The position numbers were made by a program, and so were the translations under genes. This document shows positions 1-6,113 of a stretch of 7,894 bases of DNA, piece after piece. Numbering within the stretch: the stretch's first letter is position 1; every line of letters begins with the position of its first letter. The notes under the pieces are model-generated. The model was not told the origin of the DNA. It saw nothing but the letters and a program-made list of their open reading frames with translations, and searched no databases. This DNA comes from Gemmatimonadota bacterium (GTDB lineage: Bacteria; Gemmatimonadota; Gemmatimonadetes; Gemmatimonadales; Gemmatimonadaceae). Location of the stretch: the NCBI GenBank assembly GCA_028287225.1, contig JAQBPZ010000090.1:1-7894 (forward strand). The letters are read 5' to 3'.

Positions 1-1343
1 GCGAACATCCCGCGACGCAGCAGGTAGGCGCCCGGCATGTCATGGCCGTATTCCAACAGCCCGGCATACTTAGGCGACGACAGGCGGGAGAAGATGGGTG
101 CCGACGCCGCGCGGAACGCGCGACCGAGTGTGGAGGCCCCTGGCACGCGGCCCAGTGCGCCAACCAGCTTCGGCAGCTGACGAAAGCTCGGGTAGCCACC
201 GAACAATTCGTCACCGCCCAGACCTGACAGGGCGACCTTGAGCCCACGCTCGGCAGCGGCCTTGGCGACGAAGTACGTATTCACGCCATCGGTCGTCGGT
301 TGATCCATCCGCGCGAGGAAGGTAGGCAGCTCTGCCTCGAAGTCCTCGCGTGTGATCCACACCGTCTGATGATCGCATCCGTACTGCGCCGCGACCCGCT
401 CGGCCAGCCGGGTCTCGTCGTTCGACGTGCCGGCGAACTCCCGGAAGCCCAAGGTGATCGTCCGCGGCCGCATCCCCATCTCGGAGACGAGCGCGGCGAG
501 CACCGTCGAGTCGATGCCGGCCGACAGGAAGACGCCCACGTCGACGTCGGCAATCAGGTGGTGCTCCACCGAGTCTCGCAACGCATCGTGGAGACGCTCG
601 GTCGACGACTGGTCACTCAACGAGGGCCGGTGACGCTCGGCTTCCGCCAGGATGGTGGTCGGCGAGGCGAATTCTGCGATGCATGGCGCACCATCACCCC
701 CACACCACATCGTGCTCCCCGCCGGCAGCGCCCGGATTCCGCGGTACATCGTGAACGGATCCGGCACGTGGCCCCACAGGAAGAACCCGGCGTGTCCCGC
801 TGGCTCCGGACTCGTGTCGATCCCCCCGCCACGCAGCAACGCCTTCACCTCGCTGCCGAACCGGATCGTCCGTCCATCATCCGCGTAGTAGAGCGGCTTG
901 ATGCCGAAGGTGTCGCGGGCCATGAAGAGGCCCTGCCTGACGCTGTCCCAGATCGCGAACGCGAACATGCCGCGGAGCTCGTCCACCATCGCGGCGCCAC
1001 GCTCGGCGTAGAGCTGTAGCAGCACCTCGGTGTCGGAGTCCGACACGAAGACGCGTCCCTTCTCCTCCAGCGTCCGTCTCAGGTCGCGATAGTTGTAGAT
1101 CTCGCCGTTGAAGACGATGACGTAGCGGCCATCAGCGCTGTGCATCGGCTGTGCGCCACGCGCTGACAGGTCGATGATGGCCAGCCGACGATGCGCCAGC
1201 GCCACCCGTCCTCCTTCCTCGGCCCAGAGTCCCTCGCCGTCGGGCCCGCGGCACGCGAGACGGTCGCACGTTCGCTGCAACTGCGCGCGGTCGACGCGGT
1301 CCGCGCGGCGATCGTACGCGAATATTCCTGCGATGCCACACAT
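1..1343 (-). CDS. asnB: AsnB-like glutamine amidotransferase / asparagine synthetase, 3' end cut by window
   Basis: The gene reads without a stop from ATG at 1343 to the window edge: 447 residues of a protein usually about 600-650 long. The N-terminal half is a class II (Ntn) glutaminase domain: MCGIAGIF puts the catalytic Cys at residue 2. RGPDG (32-36), HRRLAIIDLS (51-60), FNGEIYNY (78-85), SDTEVL (103-108) and RDTFGIKPLYY (143-153) follow. The synthetase half has a pyrophosphate loop FLSAGIDST (272-280), with SAG where classical AsnB has SGG, and SGLGGDELFGGYPSF (373-387). Family knowledge: glutamine-derived ammonia is passed to an adenylated carboxylate. Paralogues of this type are common in exopolysaccharide loci, where they may amidate a sugar uronate or another acid. 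The gene lies 64 bases after the NusG-like gene on the same strand, so co-transcription is likely. No clear Shine-Dalgarno precedes the ATG, but MCGI fixes the start. Family is certain; true substrate is unknown. Confidence 0.95.
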   Translation of the reverse strand, partial: MCGIAGIFAYDRRADRVDRAQLQRTCDRLACRGPDGEGLWAEEGGRVALAHRRLAIIDLSARGAQPMHSADGRYVIVFNGEIYNYRDLRRTLEEKGRVFVSDSDTEVLLQLYAERGAAMVDELRGMFAFAIWDSVRQGLFMARDTFGIKPLYYADDGRTIRFGSEVKALLRGGGIDTSPEPAGHAGFFLWGHVPDPFTMYRGIRALPAGSTMWCGGDGAPCIAEFASPTTILAEAERHRPSLSDQSSTERLHDALRDSVEHHLIADVDVGVFLSAGIDSTVLAALVSEMGMRPRTITLGFREFAGTSNDETRLAERVAAQYGCDHQTVWITREDFEAELPTFLARMDQPTTDGVNTYFVAKAAAERGLKVALSGLGGDELFGGYPSFRQLPKLVGALGRVPGASTLGRAFRAASAPIFSRLSSPKYAGLLEYGHDMPGAYLLRRGMF

Positions 1344-1407
1344 GTAGATTTTCGCCGACGGGTGGGGGAATGCGACGTCTTGGAACGACCTACGAATTGC
1401 CGACGGA

Positions 1408-1845
1408 CTACGCCGAGCGCACGCGGAAGCCCGCCTCGGCGAACCGGGCCAGCACCGCGACACGATCCCGCGCCCGTGAGGTGAAGATCGATTCGTCCGT
1501 GCCTTCTCCACGGTCAACGCGAACGATCCCCTGCTCGTTCATTCGCTCGCTGATCGAGACGATGACGTCGCGTGGCACGCGGGCCGGCCGGTTGCCGCAC
1601 CGCACCACGTAGGCCACCCCGTAGGTGCCGGCGAAGCTGTCCGGACGCTGGGGCGGCGCGAAGCCGGCGAAGACGTAGCGCGGAAAGAGCGGTCCCAGGC
1701 CGGATCGTGTCGCGGCGCGCGGGAGCAGCGTCGAGTACCCCTGCGCGCGCAGGTTCGCCTCCACCCACGTTTCCGCATGCGGCTTCGTATACAGCAGTTG
1801 CCATGACAGGCCGTCATCGGCCCGGTCCACGAAGCTGGTATGCAT
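1408..1845 (-). CDS. NusG/RfaH-like transcription elongation factor with reduced KOW domain
   Basis: This is a 145-residue specialised NusG paralogue. The NGN domain spans about residues 13-105. It opens with SWQLLYTKPHAE (14-25) and has LLPRA (40-44), PLFPRYVFAGF (52-62), GVAYVVRCG (76-84) and PARVP (87-91), all typical of the surface that binds the RNA polymerase clamp. The C-terminal part is odd. NGN domains are normally followed by a linker and a KOW barrel with a GDRVRV...GPF-type core. Here residues 106-120 are a short acidic stretch, and then IFTSRARDRVAVLARFAEAGFRVRSA resembles only the last strands of KOW. The hairpin loop of the NGN domain also looks short. ATG at 1845 was chosen because the family begins within about 15 residues of the WYxxYTKP-like motif. 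An in-frame TTG at 1929 would add 28 residues with no recognisable homology. By analogy with RfaH, UpxY and LoaP, the likely role is antitermination of the long polysaccharide operon; that role is inferred. Confidence 0.85.
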   Translation of the reverse strand: MHTSFVDRADDGLSWQLLYTKPHAETWVEANLRAQGYSTLLPRAATRSGLGPLFPRYVFAGFAPPQRPDSFAGTYGVAYVVRCGNRPARVPRDVIVSISERMNEQGIVRVDRGEGTDESIFTSRARDRVAVLARFAEAGFRVRSA

Positions 1846-1855
1846 GCTCTGGGCA

Positions 1856-1865
1856 AAGCTACCGC
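1856..1865 (-). promoter_or_regulatory. ops-like element just upstream of the NusG-like gene
   Basis: Read on the minus strand this is TGCGGTAGCTTTG (1853-1865). It shares GCGGTAGC with the enterobacterial ops pause site recognised by RfaH, and GGTAGCTT fits the remembered consensus GGTAGYNT. The octamer ends 10 bases before the ATG at 1845, in the likely 5' leader. The match is short and the protein that might read it is diverged from RfaH, so function is speculative. Confidence 0.25.
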
Positions 1866-2041
1866 ACGATTTGCCGCCCGGAGCGGGCACAAACCGTGAT
1901 GGGTGGTAACGAACGTGGCGATCGAGCAACCACCCTCACCCGTGCTGGCGGGAGGGGCTCACTCAAGATAGGCGACCGGTCTGACCACGCAAGGGAAATG
2001 CGACCCAGCGGTCCATGAGGTGCGACGCGCGCCAGAACCGC

Positions 2042-3418
2042 TCAGTGCGCTACAGTCACCCGCGCCTCGCGCGACGGCTGGTGCGTCCCCGACAGCCCCA
2101 CCACCTTCGCCTTCCCCTTCACCCGGCGCATCACCCCGCGCGTGTCCACCACGAGCGCGGCATGATCCGCCACGAGCTGGTAGTCCACCTCCGAGTGGTC
2201 CGTGACGATCAGCACCAGGTCCGTCGCCCCCAGCGTCTGCGCAGTCAGCTCGATGCTGTGCATCGGCAGGTTCCGGATCGGCGTGTGCCCGTCGTCCCGG
2301 ATCTCGTGGCAGTACGAGTCGTGATACGAGATGTGCGCCCCCTTCTTCTGGAGCATGTCGATGATCTCCAGCGCCGGGCTCTCCCGCAGGTCGTCGATGT
2401 CCTTCTTGTACGCCACCCCCAGCACCAGCACCCGGCTCCCGTTCAGCGCCTTCCCCTCGGCGTTCAGCGCGTCCGATGCCTTGACCACCACGTAGTCCGG
2501 CATCTCCGTGTTGATCTCGCTCGCCAGCTCGATCATCCGCGTCTTGTACTGGAGCGTCCGCATCTTCCACGCGAGGTAGTGCGGGTCCAGCGGGATGCAG
2601 TGCCCGCCCAGCCCGGGGCCCGGGGTGAACTTCATGAACCCGAACGGCTTCGTGGCCGCCGCGTCGATCATCCCCCACACGTCGATCCCCAGGCGCTCGC
2701 ACGCCTGCGCCATCTCGTTCGCGAGCGCGATGTTGATCATCCGGAAGGTGTTCTCGTACAGCTTCACCAGCTCCGCCGCCTCCGCGCTCTCCACCGGCAC
2801 CATGGTGTCGAACACCCGCGAGTAGATCGCCATCCCCGCCTCCAGGCACGCCGGCGTGAGCCCGCCGATCACCTTCGGCGTGTTGCGCGTCTGCCAGGTG
2901 GCGTTGCCCGGATCCACGCGCTCGGGGCTGAAGCACAGGAAGAAGTCCTCCCCCGCCCTGAGCCCCGACTTCTCGAGCACGGGCTTCAGCACCTCACGGG
3001 TGGTCCCCGGAAAGGTGGTGCTCTCCAGGATGATCAGCTGCCCCGGGCGCAGCGCGGCCAGCAGCGCGTCGGCCGCCGCCACGATGTAGCTCATGTCGGG
3101 GTCCTTGGTCTTCGCGAGCGGCGTCGGCACGCAGATGGAGATCACGTCGCACTCCGCCAGCCGCTGCATGTCGGCGGTGGCCGAGAACGTCCCCGCGGTC
3201 ACGTGCGTGGCGACCAGGTCCGACGGAACGTCCTGGATGTGACTCCGCTTGCCGTTCAGGCCATCCACGACCCGCGTGCTGACGTCCAGCCCCAGGGTCC
3301 GGTAGCCGCTTCGCGCGGTCTCCATCGCGAGCGGCAGCCCGACGTAGCCCAGGCCCACGACACCGACGACGGCGCGGCTCTCGGCGATGGCCGCGAGCAG
3401 GGATTCATGTTGTGACAT
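2042..3418 (-). CDS. wbpA: UDP-N-acetyl-D-glucosamine 6-dehydrogenase (WbpA-type nucleotide-sugar dehydrogenase)
   Basis: This 458-residue protein belongs to the UDP-glucose/GDP-mannose dehydrogenase superfamily and is of normal length. An N-terminal Rossmann fold carries VGVVGLGYVGLPLA (18-31), which binds NAD. ESTTFPGTT (132-140) and FSPERVDPGN (163-172) are substrate-site signatures. The central helical domain has ELVKLYENTFR (216-226), with catalytic Lys219 and Asn223, and GGHCIPLDPHYL (271-282) with the thiol Cys274. The C-terminal domain has LGVAYKKDIDDLRESPA (333-349). The HCIPLDPxYL form resembles WbpA/TviB-type enzymes, which oxidise UDP-GlcNAc or UDP-GalNAc at C6 to the uronic acid, better than WecC or plain UDP-glucose dehydrogenases. 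The exact epimer is inferred. ATG at 3418 (MSQHES) sits about 16 residues before the NAD motif; the upstream frame to 3535 has no family-like sequence. No good Shine-Dalgarno is seen. The gene stands alone, with a 337-base gap upstream and about 196 bases to the next gene. Confidence 0.92.
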   Translation of the reverse strand: MSQHESLLAAIAESRAVVGVVGLGYVGLPLAMETARSGYRTLGLDVSTRVVDGLNGKRSHIQDVPSDLVATHVTAGTFSATADMQRLAECDVISICVPTPLAKTKDPDMSYIVAAADALLAALRPGQLIILESTTFPGTTREVLKPVLEKSGLRAGEDFFLCFSPERVDPGNATWQTRNTPKVIGGLTPACLEAGMAIYSRVFDTMVPVESAEAAELVKLYENTFRMINIALANEMAQACERLGIDVWGMIDAAATKPFGFMKFTPGPGLGGHCIPLDPHYLAWKMRTLQYKTRMIELASEINTEMPDYVVVKASDALNAEGKALNGSRVLVLGVAYKKDIDDLRESPALEIIDMLQKKGAHISYHDSYCHEIRDDGHTPIRNLPMHSIELTAQTLGATDLVLIVTDHSEVDYQLVADHAALVVDTRGVMRRVKGKAKVVGLSGTHQPSREARVTVAH

Positions 3419-3495
3419 GCGTGTCCGATGCGTTGGGACGGTGGTACGCGCGGGTGGGTGCAATCGTGGAAATCTATCGCCTGACGCCCCGCCAT

Positions 3496-3521
3496 GCCCG
3501 TCCCCCCCGGGCGGGGCGGGC
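3496..3521. repeat. GC-rich loopless inverted repeat
   Basis: Two adjacent 13-base arms (3496-3508 and 3509-3521) pair in one register at 11 of 13 positions. One of the two mismatches could be a G-U wobble in plus-strand RNA. Almost every base is G or C and no spacer separates the arms, so as RNA the innermost pairs would open to form a loop. It lies about 80 bases upstream of the dehydrogenase start and 30 bases from the larger palindrome. It could be a structured leader, a Rho-related pause, or a chance product of composition. Confidence 0.55.
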
Positions 3522-3550
3522 GCAACCGCTTGCACGCCCGTGAGCCCGGC

Positions 3551-3704
3551 GTGGCGGTCGCCCGGGCTCGGCTGGATGAAGCGATGACTGCGAATCGACA
3601 GCGCGAATGGCTGCGATACACCCCCAACACTGCTGGGATCGCACTGATTCGCGCCCGTGATTCGCAGTCACTGCTCCATCCCACATAGCCCGGGCGACCG
3701 CCAC
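3551..3704. repeat. Large imperfect inverted repeat (two 67-base arms, 20-base spacer)
   Basis: The left arm (3551-3617) and right arm (3638-3704) are reverse complements at 53 of 67 positions with no insertion or deletion. All paired blocks share the axis 3627.5. Perfect blocks are 18 bases (3551-3568 with 3687-3704), 12 bases (3585-3596 with 3659-3670), 8 bases (3601-3608 with 3647-3654) and 6 bases (3612-3617 with 3638-3643). Mismatches cluster in three internal patches. As single-stranded DNA or RNA it would form a long bulged hairpin. No ORF or transposase is associated. It resembles a palindromic MITE or REP/BIME-like element, or a structured intergenic RNA. No target-site duplication could be recognised at its edges. 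Confidence 0.85.
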
Positions 3705-3755
3705 ACGGGAGCCTGCCCCAGACTCTTCCAAAAACGCAGGGTGCTCTCTGAGGCC

Positions 3756-4682
3756 CTAAGCCTCGCCGACGCCCGCGCCAGCGGATTCCAGATCCGCGAT
3801 CACGCGCGTCAGCCCCTCGCGCCACGCTCCCAGGCTCACCCCGAACCGCTCCCGGATCAGCGACGAGTCCAGCACCGACCGCATGGGCCGGCGCGCCGGG
3901 GTGGGATGCTCCACGGTCGGGATCGGGACGACGCGGGCGATCCGCCCCGCGCCCAGCGACCCGGCGATGGCCGAGGCGAACCCGTGCCAGCTCGTCTCCC
4001 CGGCGGCGGCCAGGTGGTACACGCCGCTCGCCTCCCCAGTGGCCTCGATCCCCGCGCTCCTCCGGAGGAGCGCGGGTCCCAGAATCGCGGCGGTCGCCTC
4101 CGCGATGTCGCGGCTCCAGGTGGGCGCCCCGATCTGGTCGTCCACCACGGAGACCGCCTCCCGCTCGCGCAGCAACCGCAGCATGGTCCGCAGGAAGTTG
4201 GTCCCGCGCGCGCCGTACACCCAGCTCGTCCGGAGCACGAGAGATGTGCCCCCGGCTGCGGCAACCGCCCGTTCGCCCTCGAGCTTCGTCGCCCCATAGA
4301 CGTTGAGGGGACCAGTGGGGTCGCTCTCCACGTACGGCCGCGACGAGGAGCCGTCGAACACGTAGTCGGTGGAGTAGTGCACCATCACCGCTCCCACCCG
4401 CGCCGCGGCCTCCGCCAGCACGCCCGGCGCCTCCGCGTTCACCCGCCGGCAGGTCTCGCGGTCGGACTCGGCACGGTCCACCGCGGTGTACGCCGCCGCG
4501 TTCACGACGGCGGCGGGGCGAAGGTCGGTCACCCAGCGGCGCAGCGCCGCCGCGTCCAGCATGTCCAGCTCCGCGCGTCCCGGCGCCACCACCTCGCCCA
4601 GCGGCGCGAGCGCGCGCAGCAGCTCGTGACCCACCTGCCCCGTGCTCCCGGTGAGCAGGATGCGTGGCCGCCCGCTACCCAT
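3756..4682 (-). CDS. rfbD: dTDP-4-dehydrorhamnose reductase
   Basis: RfbD/RmlD carries out the last step of dTDP-L-rhamnose synthesis, the NAD(P)H-dependent reduction of dTDP-4-dehydro-L-rhamnose in the cytoplasm. The 308-residue protein is a short-chain dehydrogenase. It has the nucleotide loop ILLTGSTGQVG (8-18), VNAAAYTAVDRAE (60-72), the active-site Thr in YSTDYVFDG (103-111), and the catalytic Tyr-Lys pair in YGATK (129-133). SWVYG (153-157), QIGAPTWSRDIA (183-194) and the C-terminal RRPMRSVLD (264-272) are substrate-binding signatures of RmlD. Length is normal (about 290-310). The ATG at 4682 overlaps the end of rfbC by 8 bases and no separate Shine-Dalgarno is evident, so translation is probably coupled. 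It is the last gene of the rfb run. A weak 5-bp stem overlaps its stop codon (3750-3764) without a properly placed T-run. Confidence 0.97.
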   Translation of the reverse strand: MGSGRPRILLTGSTGQVGHELLRALAPLGEVVAPGRAELDMLDAAALRRWVTDLRPAAVVNAAAYTAVDRAESDRETCRRVNAEAPGVLAEAAARVGAVMVHYSTDYVFDGSSSRPYVESDPTGPLNVYGATKLEGERAVAAAGGTSLVLRTSWVYGARGTNFLRTMLRLLREREAVSVVDDQIGAPTWSRDIAEATAAILGPALLRRSAGIEATGEASGVYHLAAAGETSWHGFASAIAGSLGAGRIARVVPIPTVEHPTPARRPMRSVLDSSLIRERFGVSLGAWREGLTRVIADLESAGAGVGEA

Positions 4683-5229
4683 GCCGCGGCAGCAGCGCGG
4701 GGTCCACGTCGGCCAGCCGCGGCGCGGCGCGGTCCTTCGCCGAGAGCCGCACGTCGCGCGATGGCCACGCGATGCCGATGGCCGGATCGTCCCACGCGAT
4801 GGAACGCTCGGACTCCGGGTGGTAGTAGTCCGTGCACTTGTACGCGAACAGGCAGGACTCCGACGTCACCAGGAAGCCGTGCGCGAAGCCCGGCGGCACC
4901 CAGAGCTGGCGCCGGTTCTCGCGGGAGAGGAGCTCGCCGGCCCACTGCCCGAACGTGGGCGATCCGACGCGCACGTCCACGGCGACGTCGAACGCCTCGC
5001 CCTCCAGCACGGACACGAGCTTGCCCTGGGCATGCGGCTGCTGGAGGTGCAGCCCGCGCAGCACGCCGCGCTCGGAGAACGAGAGGTTGTCCTGCACGAA
5101 CGGCCCCGGGATCCCCGCCTCGGCGTACCGCCGCGCGCTGAAGGTCTCCAGGAAGTATCCGCGGGCATCGCCGGCGACGTCGGGCTCCACCACGAGCACG
5201 CCGGGGAGGCGTGAGGCCGTCACCTTCAC
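4675..5229 (-). CDS. rfbC: dTDP-4-dehydrorhamnose 3,5-epimerase
   Basis: RfbC/RmlC performs the double epimerisation of dTDP-4-dehydro-6-deoxyglucose to dTDP-4-dehydro-L-rhamnose. The 184-residue cupin has the expected length. GYFLETF (24-30) and FVQDNLSFSERGVLRGLHLQ (44-63) carry the catalytic His at about residue 61. VLEGEAFDVAVDVR (74-87), WVPPGFAHGF (110-119) and YKCTDYY (130-136, with the catalytic Tyr region) follow, then ERSIAWDDPAIGIAWP (141-156). The start is GTG at 5229. It overlaps the rfbA TGA as GTGA, a 4-base coupling junction, with a GAAGGG-like ribosome-binding stretch just upstream inside rfbA. Another in-frame GTG two codons earlier is possible. The frame remains open well into rfbA, but residues before the chosen start have no family similarity. 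Confidence 0.96.
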   Translation of the reverse strand: MKVTASRLPGVLVVEPDVAGDARGYFLETFSARRYAEAGIPGPFVQDNLSFSERGVLRGLHLQQPHAQGKLVSVLEGEAFDVAVDVRVGSPTFGQWAGELLSRENRRQLWVPPGFAHGFLVTSESCLFAYKCTDYYHPESERSIAWDDPAIGIAWPSRDVRLSAKDRAAPRLADVDPALLPRHG

Positions 5230-6113
5230 GGCCACCGCCCTTCGACGATCAGGCCGCGCAGGTACTCGCCGTACCCGCTCTTTCCCAGCGGCACGGCGAG
5301 CGCCTCGAGCTCCGCGTCGCCGATCCACCCCATGCGCCATGCGACTTCCTCGGGCGACGCGATCTTGAGCCCCTGCCGCTTCTCGATGGTCTGCACGAAG
5401 CTGGACGCGTCGTGCAGCGAGTCGTGCGTGCCGGTGTCGAGCCACGCAGACCCCCGGCTCATGACCTCCATGTGAAGCTGGCCGCGGCGCAGGTACTCCA
5501 TGTTCACGTCGGTGATCTCGTACTCGCCGCGCGCCGAGGGCGTGAGCGCGGCGGCGATCTCCGCGACGGCGGCGTCGTAGAAGTAGAGGCCCGTCACGGC
5601 GACGTGCGAGCGCGGGCGCGCGGGCTTCTCCTCGATGCCCAGCACGCGCCCGTCGGGGGCGAGCTCCGCGACGCCGTAGCGCTCCGGGTCGCTCACGTGA
5701 TACCCGAACACCGTGGCGCCCTCCGCGCGCGCATCCGCCTGCTGCAGCTGCTCCACCAGCCCGCTGCCGTAGAAGATGTTGTCGCCGAGCACGAGGGCCG
5801 AGGGACCGTTGGCCAGGAACTCGCGCCCGATCACGAACGCCTGCGCCAGCCCGTTCGGCGTCGCCTGCTCCCCGTACCGGAACGAGACGCCCCACCGGGT
5901 GCCGTCGCCGAGCAGCTGCTGGAAGCGCGGCAGGTCGGTGGGCGTTGAGATGACGAGGATCTCCCGGATTCCCGCGAGCATGAGCGTGGTGAGCGGGTAG
6001 TAGATCATCGGCTTGTCGTACACGGGGAGCAGCTGCTTGCTCACCGCCAGGGTGATCGGGTGCAGCCGCGTGCCCGAGCCGCCCGCGAGGATGATCCCGC
6101 GCCGCGCCGTCAT
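5226..6113 (-). CDS. rfbA: Glucose-1-phosphate thymidylyltransferase
   Basis: RfbA/RmlA couples dTTP with glucose-1-phosphate to give dTDP-glucose, the entry and usual feedback-controlled step of the pathway. The 295-residue protein has the standard length. It shows the nucleotidyltransferase signature GIILAGGSGTRLHPIT (6-21), then KQLLPVYDKPMIYYPL (26-41), and GDNIFYG (110-116) with the metal ligand Asp111. EEKPARPRSHVAVTGLYFYD (161-180) and EYEITDVN (197-204) bind the sugar part. WLDTGTHDSL (224-233) holds the second metal ligand, Asp226. The ATG at 6113 overlaps the rfbB TGA as ATGA. A strong GAGG ribosome-binding sequence lies at 6121-6124, 7 bases before the start, inside the rfbB coding end. 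A much longer open frame extends upstream to 6470, but that part is rfbB in another frame. Confidence 0.98.
   Translation of the reverse strand: MTARRGIILAGGSGTRLHPITLAVSKQLLPVYDKPMIYYPLTTLMLAGIREILVISTPTDLPRFQQLLGDGTRWGVSFRYGEQATPNGLAQAFVIGREFLANGPSALVLGDNIFYGSGLVEQLQQADARAEGATVFGYHVSDPERYGVAELAPDGRVLGIEEKPARPRSHVAVTGLYFYDAAVAEIAAALTPSARGEYEITDVNMEYLRRGQLHMEVMSRGSAWLDTGTHDSLHDASSFVQTIEKRQGLKIASPEEVAWRMGWIGDAELEALAVPLGKSGYGEYLRGLIVEGRWP

Larger units (their letters stand above)
3419..3755. other. Gene-free intergenic region carrying palindromic DNA
   Basis: These 337 bases between the rfbD stop and the wbpA-type start contain no ORF with family-like residues. Open frames crossing it are shadows or extensions of neighbouring genes. 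It holds the 3551-3704 near-palindrome and the 3496-3521 GC-rich hairpin, listed separately. Neither palindrome is followed by a T-run on either strand, so neither is a classical intrinsic terminator. The only T-run, five bases on the minus strand at 3730-3734, lies before the large palindrome in the direction of transcription. No convincing promoter for the dehydrogenase gene was found. Confidence 0.8.

Noticed and set aside
1846..1929. In-frame TTG at 1929 as the start of the NusG-like gene
   Set aside because: It is a rare start codon and adds 28 residues with no NusG similarity. ATG at 1845 gives a normal distance to the first NGN motif. The upstream start cannot be excluded.
1965..1992. 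Possible minus-strand promoter, TTGCGT, 16 bases, TATCTT, before the NusG-like gene
   Set aside because: Only 3 of 6 and 4 of 6 consensus matches. The position is sensible but too weak to annotate.
2015..3415. Long open frame on the plus strand (466 codons) opposite the sugar dehydrogenase gene
   Set aside because: It is an antisense shadow of a well-supported gene in GC-rich DNA. The translation is rich in Arg, His and Pro and has no family-like motif.
3419..3755. CRISPR array or tandem repeat in the rfbD-dehydrogenase gap
   Set aside because: The repeated words are inverted about one axis, not direct repeats with regular spacers. Short recurring GCGAAT words inside the arms are irregularly spaced.
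3750..3764. GAGGC/GCCTC hairpin overlapping the rfbD stop, as an intrinsic terminator
   Set aside because: The stem is only five pairs, and the five-base T-run on the minus strand begins about 15 bases beyond it, too far for a classical terminator.
3657..5141. Long plus-strand open frame (494 codons) opposite rfbD and rfbC
   Set aside because: It is antisense to two clear genes. Its composition is Arg/Pro/Ala-rich with low-complexity runs and no domain signature.
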